From: Daldinia sp. FL1419
Lineage: Eukaryota > Ascomycota > Sordariomycetes > Xylariales > Hypoxylaceae
Assembly: GCA_025201765.1 (NCBI GenBank)
Contig: MU623397.1
Coordinates: forward strand, 62,001-126,000
Direction: 5' to 3'
DNA length: 64,000 bases
The translations under genes were made by a program, and so were the position numbers. The notes under the pieces are model-generated. The model did not search any database. It had not been told where the DNA came from and saw only the letters and a program-made list of their open reading frames with translations. Positions 23,273-35,100 of this stretch are shown here, in pieces (positions within the stretch are counted from its first letter, which is position 1; each line of letters starts with the position of its first letter).

Positions 23273-23684
23273 CCTTCATATTGTAAATACTTATTTTTAA
23301 CCTACTAGTATTTAAAAAATATATAATTTATTTTTTATAAATTAACCATTTTTTCCTTTAATAATATTATTTTATATAATAATTTATATATAGTTTTACT
23401 TAATTTATTTATAATATTAATAATTTGTGTTAATGAATTAAATTAATAATTAATAATTTAATTTTTAATAAAAATAATTTAACAAATAATTTTATTAATG
23501 TTTTAAAATATTTATAATACCTAAAATAAATTTAATAATCTTTTAAAATTTAGGTTTAATAATAATGTATAAATGATTTTAATAATATCTAATGTTAAAA
23601 TCATCCTATCAACATTTAATAACATTAATTTAATAATTTTAAATGTAAATATGATGTTATTTTCAGTAAAAAAGGTTTGAAACA

Positions 23685-23701
23685 CCTAGCAAAACGCTAG
23701 G
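23685..23701. repeat. Hairpin CCTAGC / GCTAGG
   Basis: A 6-bp stem with loop AAAAC inside a less AT-rich island of the 2.3-kb element. Confidence 0.6.
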
Positions 23702-23727
23702 AAAAATTCTTCTTTGTTAATATTGAA

Positions 23728-23748
23728 CAGGAGCTCTGATAGCTCCTG
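23728..23748. repeat. Hairpin CAGGAGCT / AGCTCCTG
   Basis: A perfect 8-bp GC-containing stem with the 5-nt loop CTGAT, 27 bp after the previous hairpin. It keeps its G and C in an element otherwise reduced to A and T. Confidence 0.7.
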
Positions 23749-25381
23749 CAGGATATGCCCTACACTTCAACTAACCCATAACAACCAGAAGCTGTATAAA
23801 TTTGAGGATATAAGGTGACTATATCTTGACAAAAATATCGAAATAATCAAATAAATGAATTGCTATATATGATTACTCTGCAATAATAATGCGTACAATA
23901 ATATATAGGCCTAAAAGAATATATATTATCTATATGAAATTATATAGAAACGATCTCTAAAGAACTATCTATGACTTATATTGATCAGGTAGGAAAACAA
24001 TTATTGAGGCCTATATATATTTAAATGAATATATGTAAATCTTATAAAGGTTTATTAAGGGGTCCTCCAGAATAGTTCCTATTATGTACTCCTGTTGCGT
24101 ACTCCTATTACATATCCCTATTATGTATTCCAACTACGTACTCACACTGTACCGGTTCAATATATATAATATTATAACGTATTAAATTTTTAATTGTTAA
24201 ATTATATAAACATTTTAAAGGCAAAAAAATATATATATTAAAAGGTTAAAGTTTATAGAATAAATGCGTAAATATACACAGGATTATAATATTATTATTT
24301 TAGTAATAATCCTAAAATTTAATCAATATATGACTTTCATGGCTATTAATGATTAGGAGGTGTTTGGTACTTACGATATGCAATTTTATATATTTGTTAA
24401 AATACGTAATCCATTTTAAACTAATTTTATTTATTGTTCAACCATTAATGAAAGGCTTAATTATTTAATTGTTAGGGAAAATATTATAGTAATATTATAA
24501 TACTAAATATATTTTGCCTATAATTATTATAAATAGAAATATTACCCAGCCTTATGAATTAATTGTTGTAAATGTTGTAGCCTATTCTCGATTGCCAGAT
24601 TCTACTTGATGAGGCCTAAGCTTTTTTTTAGAGTTTATAATTACTATTCCAATAATAATAATATTTATTATAAAACCTATTTTATCAAAATTAAATATAT
24701 TTTTAATTATAATATTATATTTTGTAATTATATTTATTATAAATTGAAATTATATATAAAAAACCTTAGGTTATTCACACAGAATCCTTTAATAATTAAT
24801 TTAATAATTTATATGCGTTTGTAAGATTAAATAGTACCGTATAAAATTTAAGGCCTAATTAATTCTGATGTGTATTTTATTATGTTTGAAAAGTAATATA
24901 TTTACCATTTCTTCAATATAAAACAGTTGGGGAAGAAACGTTTGGATATTTAGCTTAAGTATATATTAAATTATTATTTATTCTTCTAAATCAGTTAATT
25001 TACGACATTTTTTTATTATATTAATGCGTTATTATAATCCCTTAAACCTATTACATAACATTTTAAACGGGATTCTATAAATATTAGATACCTTTTTAAT
25101 ATTTAATTTATTATAGTTATTAAAAGTACCTAGTGTTAGGTTTATCCTAGATTCTTTTATAAGACGAGACATTTTAAATTGATTGAATAATTGATGTTTA
25201 AAAAAAGTAGGTAGTAGTTTAGGGTATTTTAGGCAGTTAATTAGTTTGGGCGGTTGACTTGTAGGGCATATTAATAAATACTTGAGGTATCCTTTTTATT
25301 TCTTCTTACCTACCTGCCTACCTACTACCTAACCTACCCTAGGTACCTATAGGCCATTTATATCACTTTAAAACTTCTATA

Positions 25382-25816
25382 ACGTGCTGCACAAGTCAAC
25401 CAATCAAACAAGTCAACCGATCAGCCGAAATATAACCGAAAATCAAAGAAATTTAAAAATCGTAACTTTACAAATTCTTAATTTTATTTTTTCAAATTTT
25501 AATATGTTTTATATTATATAAATCCAATATCATAAAAAAATTGAAAAAATTCTCCCGGGGGTATAGAAGAAGTTGGTTAAAATATCAACTGTTTTAGACC
25601 CACTTTTCTGTTTTTTATTTTTAATAAATTGAAAAAAATCGTACAAAATTTAGAAAAAATATTGTAACTATTACTTTTAAAAGAGGTATTCAAATTTTCA
25701 AACCGATTTTTGATACGATTTTTTCTGAATAAAACGCACGTTTACGCACAGACGTATTTTGTATGTATTTTCGTTGATCGGTTGACTTATTTGATCGGTT
25801 GACTTGTGGGGTACGT
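25382..25816. mobile_element. 435-bp TIR element (MITE-like) with TA duplication
   Basis: Left end ACGTGCTGCACAAGTCAACC, right end (reverse complement) ACGTACCCCACAAGTCAACC, flanked by TA at 25380-25381 and 25817-25818. The arms match for about 44 nt, and within each arm a 14-nt unit AAGTCAACCGATCA is repeated twice. Length and lack of coding capacity suggest a non-autonomous element. It lies only about 110 bp from the 2.3-kb element and shares its outer 21 nt, so the larger element's family may have mobilised it (inference). Confidence 0.82.
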
Positions 25817-25818
25817 TA

Positions 25819-26841
25819 CAGCCCCTAAGTTAGGTACCTACCTAGGTAGGTTCTGGGCGCAACAAGCATTGTAAAGCATTAACGTAATTTACTGAGGCCC
25901 AGGTAAGTATAACTCGTTTTGGAATTGTCCAGATAGATGCATGATATCGTATTATTGTTATCAAACATATTGCCTAGGTAGAGAGCCCACTTTCAATGAA
26001 AAAGACATTAAACTTGTAGGTCAATGCGTGCTCTGCCGTATTTGTTATTTGGTATGTTATTTGGTATGTTATTTTGCACGTTGAGGAGTTTCTCTTCGCG
26101 CGCTAAACGGGCGGACATACCGATACGTGTATCCTTTTGATTACCCATCTTAGCTAGGTACCTACATATCCTAGGTACCTAGATACTAAGGTAGGTACCT
26201 ACCTGACCTAAGGTATTATATGGATGGAAGTTACTTACCTATTACACCTACCTAGAGGTAGATTATTTGGGTACCTAGGTAGGTCCCTAGGTAGGTAGGT
26301 AGGTACTACCCACTAAGCCCCCGGAGTCGCGTCGGCAATCTACGGAGAGACGCTCAGTGTACTTGTTTACGGCAGGATGGTATGTGCTAAATTACGGTCC
26401 AGTCGTAGTAAATTACAGGGCGGGGCAAGTACTCTACAAGTATCTTTTAGGTAGTTATATCCTAGTTGATATGTATTAGGGCAGAAAGCTGCGTCATGGA
26501 ATTCGACGGAAATGGCTGACTGATTTTCGTCATTTTCAAATCCATTTTCAATCCTTCTTCATTCACGGCTACAAACGCACGATGGTTTTCTCCCCACAAC
26601 TTCATTTCTTGTCGAGGCCTTTTTAAAATCCGTCCGACCGTCGCCCCATTTTGTTCGCTTTCTTATTCTTCCCCTTGTTTTCTTCCAGGGATGTCTCCCC
26701 CAGTCTATAAACTGGCTTTCCCCAAAACTTGTATAATACAAAACGACGACGGACTAGCCAGGCCAGCCAGATCAGCCAAGATACTTCGAGTACGGATACC
26801 TACAGATATCTAGGTATTGTCTAATTCGGCTATAATTCAAT
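25819..26841. other. Promoter-side intergenic region of the UFD1-like gene
   Basis: It contains the densest cluster of AGGTACCT/CCTAGG words in the window (26153-26310, listed separately). A 60-codon minus frame at 26559-26741 has no motif. A direct repeat TTTGGTATGTTA lies near 26048-26070. No gene supported. Confidence 0.5.
26153..26310. repeat. Dense cluster of AGGTACCTA / CCTAGGTA palindromic words
   Basis: Within about 160 bp there are more than ten copies of AGGTA or its complement, arranged as overlapping small palindromes (TAGGTACCTA, CCTAGG, GTACCTAGGTA). It begins 530 bp upstream of the UFD1-like start codon. Confidence 0.8.
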
Positions 26842-29115
26842 ATGGAAGATCAACCTCCGATCAACTGGTCAGCAACTTTAAAGGTTGCTTCGCCAGCGAC
26901 CTACTCATCTAAAGATTTGAATGGTGACAAAATCATTCTCCCCCAGTCCGCTCTCGAGCAGCTACTTGCCGCTTCGACCTCTACTTCTATCCCAACCTCG
27001 GCCGCGAATCCCCTTCGCAATTCTTTCACCTCGATACCTCCCCGAGCCCCGTATGCTTTCGGCGGCGACCCTTATCAGCAACTACCGAGTCCCCTCATGT
27101 TCCGGCTCGTTAACCCCACGAATAACAACGCAGTTTACGCCGGTATACGCGAGTTCTCGGCGGAGGAGGATGAGGTCCTGCTAAGTCCGTATCTACTGGA
27201 GGCCCTAGGGATCGAATTAGGCAAGGGGATATCCGGAGACGCCGTCGACGCCCCTAGCGATGAGGCTCCAATGCCTCAAATCACTGTCCACGCCAAACCT
27301 TTGCCGAAAGGTACCTACGTCCGCCTCCGACCGCTGGAAGCCGGCTATAATCCCGACGATTGGAAAGCGCTATTAGAGAGACAGTTGCGTGAAAATTTTA
27401 CGACGCTCACGAACGGCTCCATCCTGTCCGTGTCAGGGGGTAAAGGCGAGGTTTTCCGGTTGCTTATCGACGGATTTCGACCCGAGGGAGATGGTATCTG
27501 CGTAGTGAATACGGATCTTGAGGTCGATATCGAAGCTCTAGACGAGGAACAGGCGAGAGAAACCATGAGGCAGATCATGGCGAAACAGCAAAGGGCACCC
27601 GGGACCGCCGGTGGCAGTTCGGTCGGCCAAGAGCTCAATATCTGGAAGTCCGTTAGCGGCCAAGTCCTACCTGGGGACTATGTAGACTATGAGCTACCCT
27701 CCTGGGCTCGATCGAGGATTCTTGAAATTGAGATTAGCGAGTTGCAGGACGATTACGGCGTAGACTTATTCGTAAGCCCCAAATCCTCGCGACAGAGGGC
27801 GCTACCTCGCGAATCAGAGCATGTCTTCAGCGTCTTCAACTATACGCAGGACGGCAGCAAGCGCATATCTATCGAACCCACCAATGTCGAACTCGAAAAC
27901 GCTGAGAGTATACTTATCTCAGTCCACGGATATCTACCCGACCCGACGTCCTCTGAACCAACAGATGTCTCTCCTAGGCCGTTCAAGTTAAGAATTAAGA
28001 ACGCAATGACGGTAGAAAGGGCCGCGACCCCTGCTTCGACAGATACGGAAGTACAGGAAAGGTCTCCGGACGAAGAACAATGCAAGAATTGTCTTCAATG
28101 GGTTCCCAAACGTACTATGGTCCTACACGAGAACTTTTGTCTCCGCAACAATATATTGTGCCCTCAGTGTCAAAACGTCTTCCAGAAGACGTCAGACGAA
28201 TGGAAGAATCACTGGCATTGCCCCCACGATGAGGCACATGGCAACTCGGACACCACGAAAGCGAAGCATGATAGCATATATCATACCGAGCGGCAATGCC
28301 CATCTTGCCCATTCTCGACCAATTCTATCCCCGACCTCGCGCGCCATCGTACCACTCTCTGCCCCGCCAAGATCATTTTATGCCAATTCTGCCATCTTGA
28401 GGTTCCTCAAGAAGGGGATCCATTCAACCCATCTACCGAGATGCTTCACACGGGACTAACAGAACACGAGCTTGTCGACGGCGCGAGGACTACGGACTGC
28501 CATCTTTGCTCAAAGATAATCCGGCTCCGCGATATGGCGGCTCATTTAAAGTATCACGAATTGGAGAAAGCGCACCGACAGAAGCCTCCCATCTGTCGAA
28601 ACGCCAACTGTGGTCGAACCCAGCATGGCGTTGGAAAGAATGGTGCTGTTAACGCGGGCACTAAGATGGGACAAGGCCCCGGGAACGACATCGGATTATG
28701 CTCATTGTGCTTCTCGCCACTCTACGTGAGCTTATACGATCCTGAGGGTAAAGCCCTAAAGAGACGTATTGAACGTCGGTACTTGACGCAGTTAATGCAG
28801 GGCTGTGGGAAAAGGTGGTGTGCCAATGAGTGGTGTAAGACAGGCCGTGCAAACATGAAGTTAGAGCCTAAACCGTCCACCGCGCAACTTGTGCTGCCTC
28901 AAATCAGGCCTCTGATAGAGTCCGTTCGCGATGTGCAGACACCCATGTATTTCTGTGTCGACGAGGCAAATCAGCGTAGAAGGAAGCTAGCCGAGATGCT
29001 AGCGGCCGAAGATGATTGGGACTTAGAATGGTGTATTGCGGCTTGCGAGGCCGAGGGTGCCAATTTGGATATGGCAAGGGGGTGGCTTATCAATTGGGCA
29101 CCGTCGAAAGAATGA
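26842..29115 (+). CDS. UFD1-domain protein with zinc fingers, AZUL-like motif and UBA-like tail
   Basis: A single-exon frame of 757 aa. Residues about 1-260 carry the UFD1/NPL4-partner fold: DKIILPQSALEQLL, then SPLMFRLVN, VHAKPLPKGTYVRLRPLEAG and LRENFTTLTNGSILSV are the double-psi-barrel landmarks. UFD1 binds ubiquitin chains and, with Npl4, recruits Cdc48. After about residue 410 come Cys/His pairs like XAF1/TRAF-type fingers (CKNCLQWV...H..FC; CPQC; CPSC; CQFC; CHLC...H..YH). Residues about 653-668 (CGKRWCANEWCKTG) fit the AZUL zinc-binding pattern known from UBE3A. The end (about 720-752, ACEAEGANLDMARGWLINW) resembles a UBA helix. At 757 aa it is roughly twice the length of plain Ufd1, so it may be a fungal paralogue, not the canonical subunit. 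Ubiquitin-linked function is likely; the partners are unknown. Confidence 0.82.
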   Translation: MEDQPPINWSATLKVASPATYSSKDLNGDKIILPQSALEQLLAASTSTSIPTSAANPLRNSFTSIPPRAPYAFGGDPYQQLPSPLMFRLVNPTNNNAVYAGIREFSAEEDEVLLSPYLLEALGIELGKGISGDAVDAPSDEAPMPQITVHAKPLPKGTYVRLRPLEAGYNPDDWKALLERQLRENFTTLTNGSILSVSGGKGEVFRLLIDGFRPEGDGICVVNTDLEVDIEALDEEQARETMRQIMAKQQRAPGTAGGSSVGQELNIWKSVSGQVLPGDYVDYELPSWARSRILEIEISELQDDYGVDLFVSPKSSRQRALPRESEHVFSVFNYTQDGSKRISIEPTNVELENAESILISVHGYLPDPTSSEPTDVSPRPFKLRIKNAMTVERAATPASTDTEVQERSPDEEQCKNCLQWVPKRTMVLHENFCLRNNILCPQCQNVFQKTSDEWKNHWHCPHDEAHGNSDTTKAKHDSIYHTERQCPSCPFSTNSIPDLARHRTTLCPAKIILCQFCHLEVPQEGDPFNPSTEMLHTGLTEHELVDGARTTDCHLCSKIIRLRDMAAHLKYHELEKAHRQKPPICRNANCGRTQHGVGKNGAVNAGTKMGQGPGNDIGLCSLCFSPLYVSLYDPEGKALKRRIERRYLTQLMQGCGKRWCANEWCKTGRANMKLEPKPSTAQLVLPQIRPLIESVRDVQTPMYFCVDEANQRRRKLAEMLAAEDDWDLEWCIAACEAEGANLDMARGWLINWAPSKE

Positions 29116-32100
29116 AGTAATGAAGGATGGCATAGACATAGGCATAGGCGTAGGACATATGACGGCATTATAGCATATGGTATATGGCATGTGGCATGTG
29201 GCATGCAGCATAAACGGCGTTGGAAGATGGTTGGCATAATGATACCCATATGCAAGCATGATAGAACAATAGTTTTTCAAGGAGTGTATATTTCTCTTCG
29301 TGACGCAACTGGTCAATCTGCTACCAGACACGACAAGCCCCGTACAGTAAAGTAAACAGCAGCCCCCAATGTATATGTCCTCCCCCTTTATCCCGCCAAG
29401 TTCCTCCTAGTTATCTCTCCGTAGCCATGTGGGCCGGGTCGAATGTTGTTACAGTTTAGTGAGACTAGATAGAAATGTAAGTATACGTGGAATTGTTGAT
29501 TCTTTCGAGCGCTCATCAATGGCCTACTTACGCAGCAGGAGCAGGAGTTGCTATGAGATATGTTAGCTTCGAGCTTCAAAAGACGTTCCTCATTGATCTT
29601 GTCCGGGGGGGGGGGCGAGAAGTAGGAGCTTACCAGTCAGCGCAAGAGCAAGTAGCGCATCCACAAGTAGCGGGCTCCATTTCGAATATATGGGTTTGGT
29701 TAAGCTGAAGCTTATATAAGATATAGTTAAGATTGGTTGTTTGAGGTCTAGGTCTGGAAGTCTTGTTGTACGATGATGTCCGTGACTATCGAGCTATCGA
29801 AAAGGGGGGAGCTTGATGGCCTTAAATATTCGTTTTAAGCTGCAAGACATAGCTACAGACGGGATCCCTTGGAGTCGTCTTGACCCTCCATTACAGCTAT
29901 CCAGGTATCTACGTACATGATTTTCGTATGGGGGTTGGTGAGCTGGCGCTTTACGCGGCCTAGATAGCTCCTCTGCCTTGTTATCACATGCTGACCATCC
30001 ATTTAGATCGTGATACCGAATAGGATGCAGATTAGTGCGGGGGGGATTATACAGTGTTGGAGTCGTGCGACCCCAGTTGATGTCCATTGATCGGCAGGGA
30101 TGTCTAGATAGCTTCGCTAACATTTCGACGAGCTTTTGCTCGGTATAGCATGTACATTTTCGCAAGTTAGATACAGGGGAAAGCTCCGACAAATAACCCC
30201 GGCGCGTTAATAGTGCCCCCGTGTTTTCTCGTTTGAATCCGATTCCATAGTCGTCTACCGAAGCCATATTCGCTCACTCTTTCTGTTAAGCGCAGCTCGC
30301 AACTCGACGGAACCGCCTCCCCACCCTCCTTCACATCCCTTAGCTAACCGACTTATTACGCTAAGTAATAAGTCCGTACCGAGTCGTCGAGTGGGATTTG
30401 CCACACACCAGTGATGAAAAGGCGTGGGAGCTTTTGCTGATCGAGGCTGTAGGGGCGTGGTCAGGTGCGGCACCCGATAACTGCTGTTTGGTCGGGCTGC
30501 CCCGAGTTCTGCCTCCTTCTGGAGACCCACAGACTTAGCCTGCAGGCGATATACACCATCGGGACCGGTCCTGTCCGTACGTTTGATATCAAGCCGCCCA
30601 CGCAACTCCTAATCGGCTCGAGCTCGCTTGGTTAATGGAAATGCAGCTGTCAGTCCCAAAGCCAGGGCCAGGATTCGACACAATCCAATGAGCTCGCTCC
30701 GTTGAGTCTCAACCTAGACGTCTGCTTCTCCTGCTTCTCCTGCTTATTTCTGTATCGAATCAACTACCTTGTCAAGTGTTCCTTGGGTGAGACTGTCTAA
30801 CTGTGAGGCTGCGTGGGCTGGCTTAATACGAACAGGGCTTCGTTCCGGTCTTTCGATTTCGTACCGTACACGCATATGCTGTGTTCCAAGTCACACGGCA
30901 ACCCTCTACTCTCCTAGCCCGCGCCAATCTAGATGTGACCGGGACTAGTTGGGTGGGTAGATAGATAACTTGATTGAGAGGTTGCAAATCCCTATAGCAC
31001 TATATCATATACCTAGCATTCTTACACATAGGTAGTATTATGTTTTGTTATTATTATATCATTACTATAGGAAAAACGTCTGGGTTCCGAATATACCTCA
31101 AGGAACAAACGAAATAGCCTCTAATACGACTAGTGGACGAGCTACGAGCAACGAACAAAGCCCGTAGTCACAGTGTCTCGGCGAAATACGCCACGTGCGC
31201 TAACTTACAGCAACCGTCAACACCGCGCGAGTAGTGACACTATGCTCTTCCGAAGCGGGTCCGTGTTGAAGAATCGAATTATAGAAAATTCTGACAAGTC
31301 ACCACCCCGGTATTCCTTATATAGTTTAGCTGCGTGACGAGTTGGAAGTTGGTAGTCGGTAGTTAGAGACAAGTATACACAAATGTGACTAACACTTTGG
31401 AATCATTGTATCCCTTCGTCTACAAACACGGCCGTCCCAAATAGTTGGCTAATGCCAACTCTAGAACGACTTGGGTCGAACAAAAAAAGAGTGGGAGTGG
31501 GTGTATGAGAATTAACAACATCCCGGCTCCAAATTACAACATACGTAAACGCGTGACAGGTATTTGACTTGCCGTGGGCGCATGGTTTGCTATTTATTAC
31601 CAATTCAATGATAGGTAGCTAACGCAGCGACGTGCGGCTAGTCTTGGCGGCAAGGGATAATCTAGATACATTGTGCAGTAGTAGGCTGCAAGGACCCTGG
31701 GAGAATATCCATATTCAAAGCTATGGTAAAGCTGCAAGGGGCTGCATGTAACGTCAAGGTCAACGGGAAATGTATTATAGTCGGAGACGCCCGTTGAGGA
31801 CTCTATCAAGCATCACATTTCGACGCTCGCGTTGGTAGAGGCTAGAGCGATTTTTTTAACGGGATAATTCAGACTTATCATAACACCCTGGATCACAAAT
31901 ATGTATATCATTACTATGATGCTCTTAGGTGTCCAGAGTATAGAAAAGTGCTAGTTAATAATAAACACTTATAGTTATGACAGATCCAAAGGCAACGGAT
32001 GATTCCCAGTCGAGTAGTTTCTTTGTTCATACCTAACTACATATTAATACACCAAGTTAGATAGGAAGTTGAAAACTCATGCCCGGGTTCAGTTTCATAA

Positions 32101-35100
32101 CCGTACAAAATCACCATCAACTCTTAATAATCCGTAAAGCCAAAAGTCTTTCATTTCCCCTTACAAGCAACCCGTGTCTCGTATTTTCTAGCCGTGCCGT
32201 AGTTGGAAAAATAATCGAAATGCGCGATTTAGACATTTAGTAACTTGTGATAACCCATGACAACTCGCTTGAAATGAGACATCGTAGTTCCTAAACAGTA
32301 GTTCCTAAACAAGGTAACGAAGTTAAGCATAACCTTGTCTACCTCTTACCTAGGCAGTCAGGTATGGGAATAGGTAGCCGAGGATACTGTTCGGATTGGG
32401 TAGTTATACATTAGTTCGTGAGTCAACTCCAGTACAAAACCTGAAATCGTCATGACTACGGGGCAATACACGCAAGACACAAGGCTCCTTTTGGCCTCTG
32501 CCTTCTTGGGAATAAAATTTCTAGTTGAAGTATGCTATTAGTATCGCCCTTGGTCATATTTAGTAAGCTCGTTGGAACTAGGGGGTTGAGTTGTTATGAC
32601 TCCGTGGGTGTCTCCGTCGTAAGCGTCGAGGCAAAACAGGAATGTGATCGATGGAACCACCATTGTCGGGCAGCGTGAGGGTCTTTCGGTCTTTCAGGTA
32701 AACGTATGCGAACTTTACGATTTTCTCGGACTGAGGCTTAATGTACACAGTTCACTTTCGTCGCTATCCTAGTTTAGAATCAGTCATTCCGGGTCACGAG
32801 GTCCCCTTGCTCCTGACGGCGTCTTGTCCGTGTTCGTATAAAAAAACCGAGCCAACAAGATATGACATATTAATCGGAGGATCTAGCTAGATCTGCTGAT
32901 TCCAGCCTGACTGAGAGCGCGGGATGTATTCTAGGGTGCTTGTAGATGGCTGGAAAAGGCCGGCTTTAAACTTGTCGATGTGGGATGGACTAGGTCAAAA
33001 TCAAGAAGCTGGGACTGTTTCGGGCTGTCTAACTCGCATGCGGCAAGGCTATGTAACATTGCCTTAGGTCGTATTCCTTTTCTTACGTTATTTTCGCGCG
33101 ATGGTCCCGAGGACGACCTGTTGGTGGTGTCACGAAGCACTTCGGAAGCGATAATACATATTTTTCTGTATCGACATAATTCCTCCTCCTTTTTCTCCTG
33201 TCGGTTGGTATTATTGTTCTACAAAGGTAGCGAGAAATAAAACGGATGGCAGATGAGGAGACCGCCCGGGTTTAAGAGTCCATGGCGTTGGCCATCAAGG
33301 TTCTACATTTACCCCCTGGAAGCCTACCCAAGAGGGCACGGCACCACAACTTATTACCGCAAAATAGGACAAAATACTACAAATATCTTGGAAAGGACAG
33401 AAATAATTGGCTCGGTTCAAAATATGCAGATTAGGTTGTGAAGGTGTACGACTGGCCTATCGACGCCGTTTGAGGGTTACGTTACTAGTAGTCAAGACAC
33501 CAAGCTACAAGATATGTCTGCCATCGTGCCCACATTCTCCACAGCTGTATGAAGAGCCTTACGTACCGTAAAATAGAATACGTTGGAAATAGTAATGACC
33601 AATCGCTTGGAGTTTCCCCCCACGCATTACGAATGGGATGAAGGTCCTTTGATCTCCTGAGAACCTTTAGTCGCCAGGCCTAGGGCACAGTTAGTTCTAG
33701 CCCACAATCGCTCCTGTTATTAGAGGTGACAATCGAATAGAATTGGTAAGAATGATAAAGAACTTTGTTGAACCTGACTTGGTTATGTATTGCCTGGTAT
33801 CCACCGCGTTGGGCTGAAAAATAATATCGGTGTCGTGACCGAGGAGTGGTGAATGCTCGACGAGAATCGCCAAGGACGTCAAAAAGACCTCGAGGGCGCG
33901 TTCTCACAACACATTTGCAAACTCATGTCGTCTTATACTAGACACAAAGCTTTAGTAACAGCTTCTCGACTTAATGCGGGTATATTTCAATCTCGTCGTC
34001 TTCGCCGTGGATTTCTCTATAATCCGCCATTTAGAGCCTATTATATCTAACTACCTATACGTTTAGGGATTTGGGTCAGATTGACTTCCATATCGCCGCT
34101 CGTCATTATAATCTATGCTACTCGAATGTCTGTCTTGATCCTACTGCCGAACAGGACTGCGATTATGTGCACGTTAATAGGACACTCCGTCGATAGTATA
34201 GCCATAGGCCTTGGAAGACTATCAATTTATAGCTCCTTACAATCTAAGCGTCCGCAACTAGCAATATCGAACAGCTACTACATGTTATTCGATAAACACT
34301 CAACTAAAAGCCATAACCGCGAATGGAGATTGAACGTACATATCTCGAGGCCAACTGCGAGGGAGCTGCCAACATCGCCGGCGGAGGTTGCGAAGGCTGC
34401 GAAGGCTGCGACTAACAAAACCCCGTCGACGTAAAAGGGTCCCGAGTCAATTCTATATGAATGTACCTAGATCCTAGGTACCTAGGTACCTATGTATGTA
34501 GGTATGTACATAGTACTCTGTCACCCCGGTTGCATGCACTTTGGTACTTTCCTTAGTTACGTGATGTAGGTTAGTAGTTGCCTCGCCGTTGACACTAATA
34601 GGTAAGTAACCCAACAACTTCAGGAAGGAACACCTTCAATAGTTCCTTACAGGTACCTGTACCTAGGTAAATTTCAAACCGATAAACTCGCCCTGATTTT
34701 AGATTGACGAGCATTCTCAAAGATACAACCTTTTCGCTTCCTCATATCGGCTCTTCCTAATTCGCTACCGTCGATGGCAAGACGTAAGGCTGGCTAGGTC
34801 GCGGTAAGGGGACCAGCGGCATAACCTTTATCAGAGGTCTTTTCACCTAGACCTCTTTAAATATAAATAAATCCATCAGCCTTAAATATTAGGCAGGCGG
34901 CAGTTGTTGTTCCCGCGCTCATTACCTACAAACTCTTTCCTTGGGTATTGTGTAAGTGTATCGTATGAGGTTATCTAACTTTGTATTGGAGATATGACGA
35001 GATCTTTAAGTTTAGGTATACTATTCCTTCCATATGACTCTTAATAATAAGGACATATAGGGAAATCACCACCAACCCACCCCCGATACACAAATCCCCC

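Larger units (their letters stand above)
22962..25271. mobile_element. RIP-degraded TIR DNA transposon, 2.3 kb, with TA duplication
   Basis: The left end ATGTGCCCCACAAATCAACC and right end (reverse complement) ATATGCCCTACAAGTCAACC are flanked by TA (22960-22961, 25272-25273). The inverted match continues to about 45 nt, with the inner block AACTAATTAACYGCCTAAAAT. Arm differences are all transitions. The interior is very AT-rich except for two islands near 23165-23272 and 23660-23830. The length would suit an autonomous Tc1/mariner/pogo-type element, but no transposase motif is readable, so the superfamily is unassigned. It shares its outermost 21 nt with the small element at 25382-25816. A 72-codon frame at 24606-24824 is AT-driven and not credible. 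Confidence 0.8.

Noticed and set aside
24606..24824. 72-codon frame rich in Asn, Tyr, Ile and Lys
   Set aside because: Composition follows the AT-driven decay of the surrounding element; no transposase motif.
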